Below, piece after piece: positions 6,324-8,916 of a DNA stretch of 8,916 nt (its first letter is position 1; every line of letters begins with the position of its first letter). The translations under genes and the position numbers were made by a program. A model generated the notes under the pieces. That model made no database searches. It had not been told where the DNA came from and saw only the letters and a program-made list of their open reading frames with translations. Source of the stretch: Candidatus Methylomirabilota bacterium (GTDB lineage: Bacteria; Methylomirabilota; Methylomirabilia; Methylomirabilales; 2-02-FULL-66-22); contig JACQXP010000307.1 in the NCBI GenBank assembly GCA_016208645.1, positions 1 to 8,916 on the forward strand. Direction: 5' to 3'.

Positions 6324-6325
6324 CT

Positions 6326-6517
6326 TCAGCCGATCCCATCAGCAGTGGTCGCGCAGCTCCCGCGCCCGCTGGTCTGCGCGGCGAAAGTGGACCAGAGCCG
6401 CTCGACCTTGTCCCTCCGGCATCGTGGGCAGACCGGCACGCTCGTCGAATTCATGCGCTGAACGAGCACCTCGAACAGATGGCCACACCCCAGGCACCGA
6501 TACTCGTAGAGTGGCAA
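6326..6517 (-). CDS. FmdB-type zinc-ribbon protein
   Basis: The 63-residue product starts MPLYEYRCLGCGHLFEVL, the hallmark of the FmdB/CxxC_CxxC_SSSS putative regulatory family, and has two CxxC pairs: C8/C11 and C30/C33 (VCPRCRR), followed by VERLWSTFA. A lone cysteine follows at 55. Four cysteines should bind one zinc. The family was named after a protein near a formamide/amide utilisation gene; its molecular role is unproven. The start is TTG at 6517, chosen because MPLYEY is the usual N-terminus and because AGGAGG (6531-6526) lies 8 nt upstream. An in-frame extension to 6631 is open but runs through the promoter region. It appears to be a single-gene unit with its own promoter and terminator-like hairpin. 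Length is at the short end of the family. Confidence 0.85.
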   Translation of the reverse strand: MPLYEYRCLGCGHLFEVLVQRMNSTSVPVCPRCRRDKVERLWSTFAAQTSGRGSCATTADGIG

Positions 6518-6557
6518 CGTGGAATCCTCCTGCGCGGTGGTTATTCCCGGCCCGCAT

Positions 6558-6586
6558 ACTATAGCAGGACAAGCCCGAACCCCCAA
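6558..6586 (-). promoter_or_regulatory. candidate extended -10 promoter of the fmdB-like gene
   Basis: On the - strand TTGGGG (6586-6581) and TATAGT (6563-6558) are 17 bp apart, and TG plus one base precedes the -10 box (TGCTATAGT), an extended -10. Transcription would begin near 6551, giving a leader of about 34 nt that contains the AGGAGG ribosome site. The -10 box stands out in an otherwise GC-rich stretch. Confidence 0.5.
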
Positions 6587-6610
6587 GGCAAACCGGATGG
6601 AGCAGGGGGA

Positions 6611-6700
6611 GAGCCGAGAGCCGAGAGCCAAGAGCCGCGAGGGATCACCAACGGGCTGGGAGTCGGCGAGCCGGGAGCCGAGAGTCGAGAGCCGAGAGGG
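6611..6700. repeat. two blocks of a degenerate 7-bp tandem repeat, unit GAGCCGA
   Basis: Block 1 (6611-6638) reads GAGCCGA, GAGCCGA, GAGCCAA, GAGCCGC and then GAGGG. Block 2 begins with GAGTCGG (6660-6666), one extra C, then GAGCCGG, GAGCCGA, GAGTCGA, GAGCCGA (6668-6695) and again GAGGG. About 21 bases with no clear repeat separate the blocks. They lie between the REC-PAS stop and the fmdB-like promoter, outside any gene. On the - strand the unit is TCGGCTC. No adjacent cas or transposase gene is visible. Confidence 0.75.
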
Positions 6701-6721
6701 TTCGGGCGGTGTCGGACCTAC

Positions 6722-7516
6722 TCAGTACGTCACATCATCCAGGAGGACCAGGAGGCCCCGGTACACCTCGTTATCCCAGAGGGGCCCGAAGATCCCCTTG
6801 AGCAGTTTTCCTTTCAGGCTGATGACCACCTCCTGTCTCCTGGAGGCGGAGTCGGAACGAAGCCGTTCCGCCGCCCTCTCGACCTCTTCCTGGTAGGCCG
6901 GTCCAAACGCCTCCCACAGGCTCGCCCCGATCAGTTCGTGCTCTTCCTTGCCCAGCATCGCCAGGGCAGCCGGATTGATGTAGAAAATCCGGTCTTCCTC
7001 GTCGGCCTCCAGGACTCCCTCGCTCATGGTCCGGAGCAAGAGGTCGTAGTGGCGCTTCAGGCTCAGCAGCTCTCCGACCATGCGTCGCGGCCGGAACCCT
7101 TCGTAGCCATAGACGCTCTCGTCCAGGGGGATGGAGCGGCCGTGGGCCTCCAGGTGCCGGAGGGCGGACAGGACGTTCTTGGTCACGATCTGCAGCGGCC
7201 CCTTGGCCACATAGGCATCGGCCGACACGCCGGGCAATCCCTCGATATCCCTGGCCGACAGGCCCGAGAAGATGACGATGGGGATGTGTTGAAACCGGGG
7301 ATCTTCGCGCAGGTACCGGCAGACCCGGCCGCCATCTACCTTGGGCATGATGAGGTCGAGGAGGACGAGATCCGGCGGCTCGTCCCGGACGGCGGCCAGG
7401 GCCTCCAGGCCATTGGTGGCCCGCCGCACCTCGTACCCCTGCTCCTCCAGGAACTCCCCGAGGGCTTCCCGGAAGAACCGGTCGTCGTCAACGAGGAGAA
7501 CGGACGTCTTCCCCAT
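6722..7516 (-). CDS. response regulator: receiver (REC) domain fused to a PAS domain
   Basis: The 264-residue protein has an N-terminal receiver domain (about 4-122): acidic pocket D10-D12, phosphoacceptor D54 in LLDLIMPKVDG, S84 in FSG and K105 in VAKG. A linker with a probable helix (RRMVGELLSLKRHYDLLLRTM, split by family use as a coiled coil, about 144-164) leads into a PAS domain (about 158-262) with GVLEADEEDRIFYINPAA and LIGASLWEAFGP, ending LVLLDDVTY. No DNA-binding, kinase, GGDEF or phosphatase domain follows. It probably receives phosphate from an unseen kinase and signals by protein contact, or senses a ligand through PAS. The ATG has GAGGAG (7530-7525) 8 nt upstream, inside the preceding gene; the two genes overlap by 29 bp, implying co-expression and perhaps translational coupling. 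Confidence 0.88.
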   Translation of the reverse strand: MGKTSVLLVDDDRFFREALGEFLEEQGYEVRRATNGLEALAAVRDEPPDLVLLDLIMPKVDGGRVCRYLREDPRFQHIPIVIFSGLSARDIEGLPGVSADAYVAKGPLQIVTKNVLSALRHLEAHGRSIPLDESVYGYEGFRPRRMVGELLSLKRHYDLLLRTMSEGVLEADEEDRIFYINPAALAMLGKEEHELIGASLWEAFGPAYQEEVERAAERLRSDSASRRQEVVISLKGKLLKGIFGPLWDNEVYRGLLVLLDDVTY

Positions 7517-8102
7517 GCGCTGAGCTCCTCTGTTGTTCCAACAAGTACCCGATGATCTTCTCCAGCCTCGGCCCGAGCTCGCCGGGGGTCCCGTGCGATC
7601 CCTTGTTGAGGTAGAGGGCCGGCTGGCAGCGGCCGATGAGCAGGCGCAGGGTATCGTCGGACCGTGCAGCCGAGAGGAAGAGGACCGGGGTCGGCTGGGC
7701 CACCTTCAACCCTTTCTCCAGGGCCCGGAGGGCCACGGCGGTGGCGATCCCGTCCAGGGGCTGCATGATGATGTCGAGGATGGCCAGCTTGAGGGGAACC
7801 CCTTGGTGGAAACGGTCGGCCGCCAGGCTCAAGAACTTGGTGCCGCTCTCGCAGGCGATGACGTTCGTCGCCAGGCCCCGTTCCGTCAAGAGGTCGGACA
7901 GCAGCGTCAGGAAGAAGCGGTCGTCGTCGGCGATCATGATGCAGTCCAGGGCCTGGGGGGGAGGGCCCGAGTCCACGCTCAAGGGGAAACCGCAGGCGCT
8001 GCAGCGGATCTCGATGCTGCCCTCCTTCTGGACGGTATAGGTGTAGACCCCCTCTCCGCAGCTCGGGCAATCTTTGAAGGGGAGTCTCTGTTCTGTCGTC
8101 AC
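7488..8102 (-). CDS. response regulator: N-terminal zinc ribbon fused to a receiver domain
   Basis: From the GTG at 8102 the protein has 204 residues. Residues 8-45 form a four-cysteine zinc ribbon (DCPSCGEGVY, C12/C15, and RCSACGFPL, C34/C37). The receiver domain (about 52-190) has the acidic pocket D59-D61, phosphoacceptor D110 in ILDIIMQPLDG, S144 in LFLSA and K167 in LNKGS, so it should be phosphorylatable. No output domain follows. The ribbon could bind nucleic acid, a partner protein or simply zinc. GGGAGG lies 4-5 nt before the GTG, and no ATG is in frame between it and the pbpC stop, which supports this start. The gene lies 83 nt downstream of pbpC and overlaps the REC-PAS gene by 29 bp, so the pair is likely one unit. 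Confidence 0.85.
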   Translation of the reverse strand: MTTEQRLPFKDCPSCGEGVYTYTVQKEGSIEIRCSACGFPLSVDSGPPPQALDCIMIADDDRFFLTLLSDLLTERGLATNVIACESGTKFLSLAADRFHQGVPLKLAILDIIMQPLDGIATAVALRALEKGLKVAQPTPVLFLSAARSDDTLRLLIGRCQPALYLNKGSHGTPGELGPRLEKIIGYLLEQQRSSAHGEDVRSPR

Positions 8103-8185
8103 GGGGCCTCCCGGGAGCGGTGTGCCTGCTCCATATGCCTCGTGTGTTTCGTCCGCAGTCAGCGGGGGCAGGGGTGACCCCCGGA

Positions 8186-8916
8186 TCAATTCTCCGCAAT
8201 GGCGGCGACGCCGCGGACCTCGAAGGTGAGGCTGTCCAGGGGGCGCTCTGCGCCGTCGGTGAGGGACAAGATGTGCCTCCCCGGATGAGGATCCCAGATC
8301 AGGGGTTCGGCCGCCGGGCCGATATCGGCTCCGTCCAGGATCCAGCGGAGAGGCGCACCAGCCACCCGGGCCTCGAAGACGATCCGCTGCCGCGCTGCCG
8401 GGATGTCCGGGTCGAGGGCGATCACCGTTCCCCGCGCGGGTGCGACGATGCGGGGATGGCCGGTGGCGAGGACCTGGGTGGCCGTCCGGGGCTCCGTCCC
8501 CTCGAAGAACCATTCGACCCGCGTCGGTTCGACCTCGCGCGGGAAGGCGATCGTCCTGGCGATGACGCCGGCGGGGGGCGTTGGCGGAGGGCTCGACGTC
8601 GCCCGGTGCAGCCAGGCCATGACCTCGAGCCAGACCGGCGCGGCGCCCGTGACGCCGCTCACGTCCTGCATCGGAGCGCCGGAGAAATTGCCCACCCAGA
8701 CCCCCACCGTGTAGCGCCGCGAGTAGCCCACGCACCAGTTGTCCCGCATCTCCTTGCTGGTCCCGGTCTTCACGGCGGTCCAGAACCGCGTGGCGAGGGG
8801 ATTCTCCAGGCCGAAGGTGGCGCTGCGGCTCTCCCGGTCCGCCAGGATGGAGCCGAGGAGGAAGGCGGTCTCCTGGGAGTAAAGCCGGCGGCGCGGGTGG
8901 GCCAGCCGCTCGCCCG
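8186..8916 (-). CDS. pbpC: penicillin-binding protein 1C, C-terminal part (gene runs off the window)
   Basis: About 242 C-terminal residues are visible; the glycosyltransferase domain and most of the transpeptidase lie beyond base 8916. The visible transpeptidase end has SQETAFLLGSILADRESRSATFG, then AVKTGTSKEMRDNWCVGYSRRYTVGVWVGN containing the KTGTS active-site box, and SGVTGAAPVW. A proline-rich linker (SSPPPTPPAG) leads to an immunoglobulin-like BiPBP_C domain of about 85 residues (from HPRIVAPARGTVIALDPD to the end), which marks PBP1C. Such enzymes polymerise and cross-link peptidoglycan in the periplasm from an inner-membrane anchor; in many diderms the gene follows an alpha-2-macroglobulin-like gene (yfhM), which would lie beyond the window. 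A small GGGG/CCCC stem (8171-8181) follows the stop without a T-run, so read-through into the response regulator genes is possible. Confidence 0.93.
   Translation of the reverse strand, partial: GERLAHPRRRLYSQETAFLLGSILADRESRSATFGLENPLATRFWTAVKTGTSKEMRDNWCVGYSRRYTVGVWVGNFSGAPMQDVSGVTGAAPVWLEVMAWLHRATSSPPPTPPAGVIARTIAFPREVEPTRVEWFFEGTEPRTATQVLATGHPRIVAPARGTVIALDPDIPAARQRIVFEARVAGAPLRWILDGADIGPAAEPLIWDPHPGRHILSLTDGAERPLDSLTFEVRGVAAIAEN

Larger units (their letters stand above)
5867..6325. other. 459-bp gap without a convincing gene; hairpin-rich
   Basis: Open frames exist on both strands but none has a ribosome site or a recognisable protein. On the - strand this is the leader of the M28 gene and the 3' flank of the fmdB-like gene. 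It contains GGGT-CTGGAGG (6103-6113) facing CCTCCAG (6115-6121) and ACCC (6126-6129), then GCCGG/CCGGC (6134-6138/6145-6149), GAGAC/GTCTC (6247-6251/6257-6261) and the compound hairpin at 6287-6323. A non-coding RNA is possible but no known family was recognised. An 8-bp palindrome CGAATTCG sits near 6072-6079; the surroundings faintly resemble a tRNA 3' end but do not fold as one. Confidence 0.45.

Noticed and set aside
6611..6700. CRISPR array
   Set aside because: The repeats are 7 bp, directly tandem and degenerate, without spacers of uniform length and without cas genes.
6185..7555. 456-codon + strand open frame crossing the fmdB-like and REC-PAS genes
   Set aside because: It runs antisense through two genes with clear domains and through the heptad repeats; no ribosome site or domain was found.

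Overview
The window is about 8.9 kb of GC-rich (roughly 65% by eye) bacterial chromosomal DNA. A periplasmic class A penicillin-binding protein of the PBP1C type points to a Gram-negative (diderm) bacterium. GC content, gene style and short intergenic tandem repeats would suit an environmental lineage such as Methylomirabilota/Rokubacteria, Nitrospirota or a deltaproteobacterial relative, but no marker gene settles this. I see no phage, transposon, CRISPR, tRNA or rRNA.

Left half, + strand (1-4803). The end of a virginiamycin-B-lyase/NHL-type beta-propeller gene comes first; it looks frameshifted or truncated. Then follows a same-strand run: a hydroxyacid-oxoacid-transhydrogenase-type iron alcohol dehydrogenase (477-1769), an M20-family N-carbamoyl-amino-acid/allantoate-type amidohydrolase (1894-3120), DNA-3-methyladenine glycosylase I tag (3128-3709), a DUF1572/DinB-like metal-site protein (3792-4334) and a GlcG/HbpS-like protein (4363-4803). 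The gaps between the last four are short (7, 82 and 28 nt), so co-transcription is plausible. The mix of small-molecule catabolism and alkylation repair does not spell out one pathway.

Middle (4804-6721), - strand. A membrane-anchored M28 metallopeptidase converges on the + strand run. Upstream of it lies a gap of about 460 bp without a convincing gene but with several inverted repeats. Next comes a small FmdB-type zinc-ribbon protein with a TTG start, a strong Shine-Dalgarno sequence, a good extended -10 promoter and a two-tier hairpin touching its stop codon. Two blocks of a degenerate 7-bp tandem repeat separate it from the next gene.

Right end (6722-8916), - strand. The C-terminal part of pbpC (transpeptidase end plus BiPBP_C domain) is followed by two response regulators overlapping by 29 bp. 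The first is a zinc ribbon fused to a receiver domain, the second a receiver fused to a PAS domain. Neither has a DNA-binding or enzymatic output domain and no histidine kinase is visible.

Most of the window is ordinary accessory metabolism. The points most worth a second look are the zinc-ribbon-REC / REC-PAS pair, the apparent one-base frameshift near 127-131, the overlapping hairpins before the dehydrogenase gene, and the hairpin-rich and repeat-rich gaps around the fmdB-like gene.
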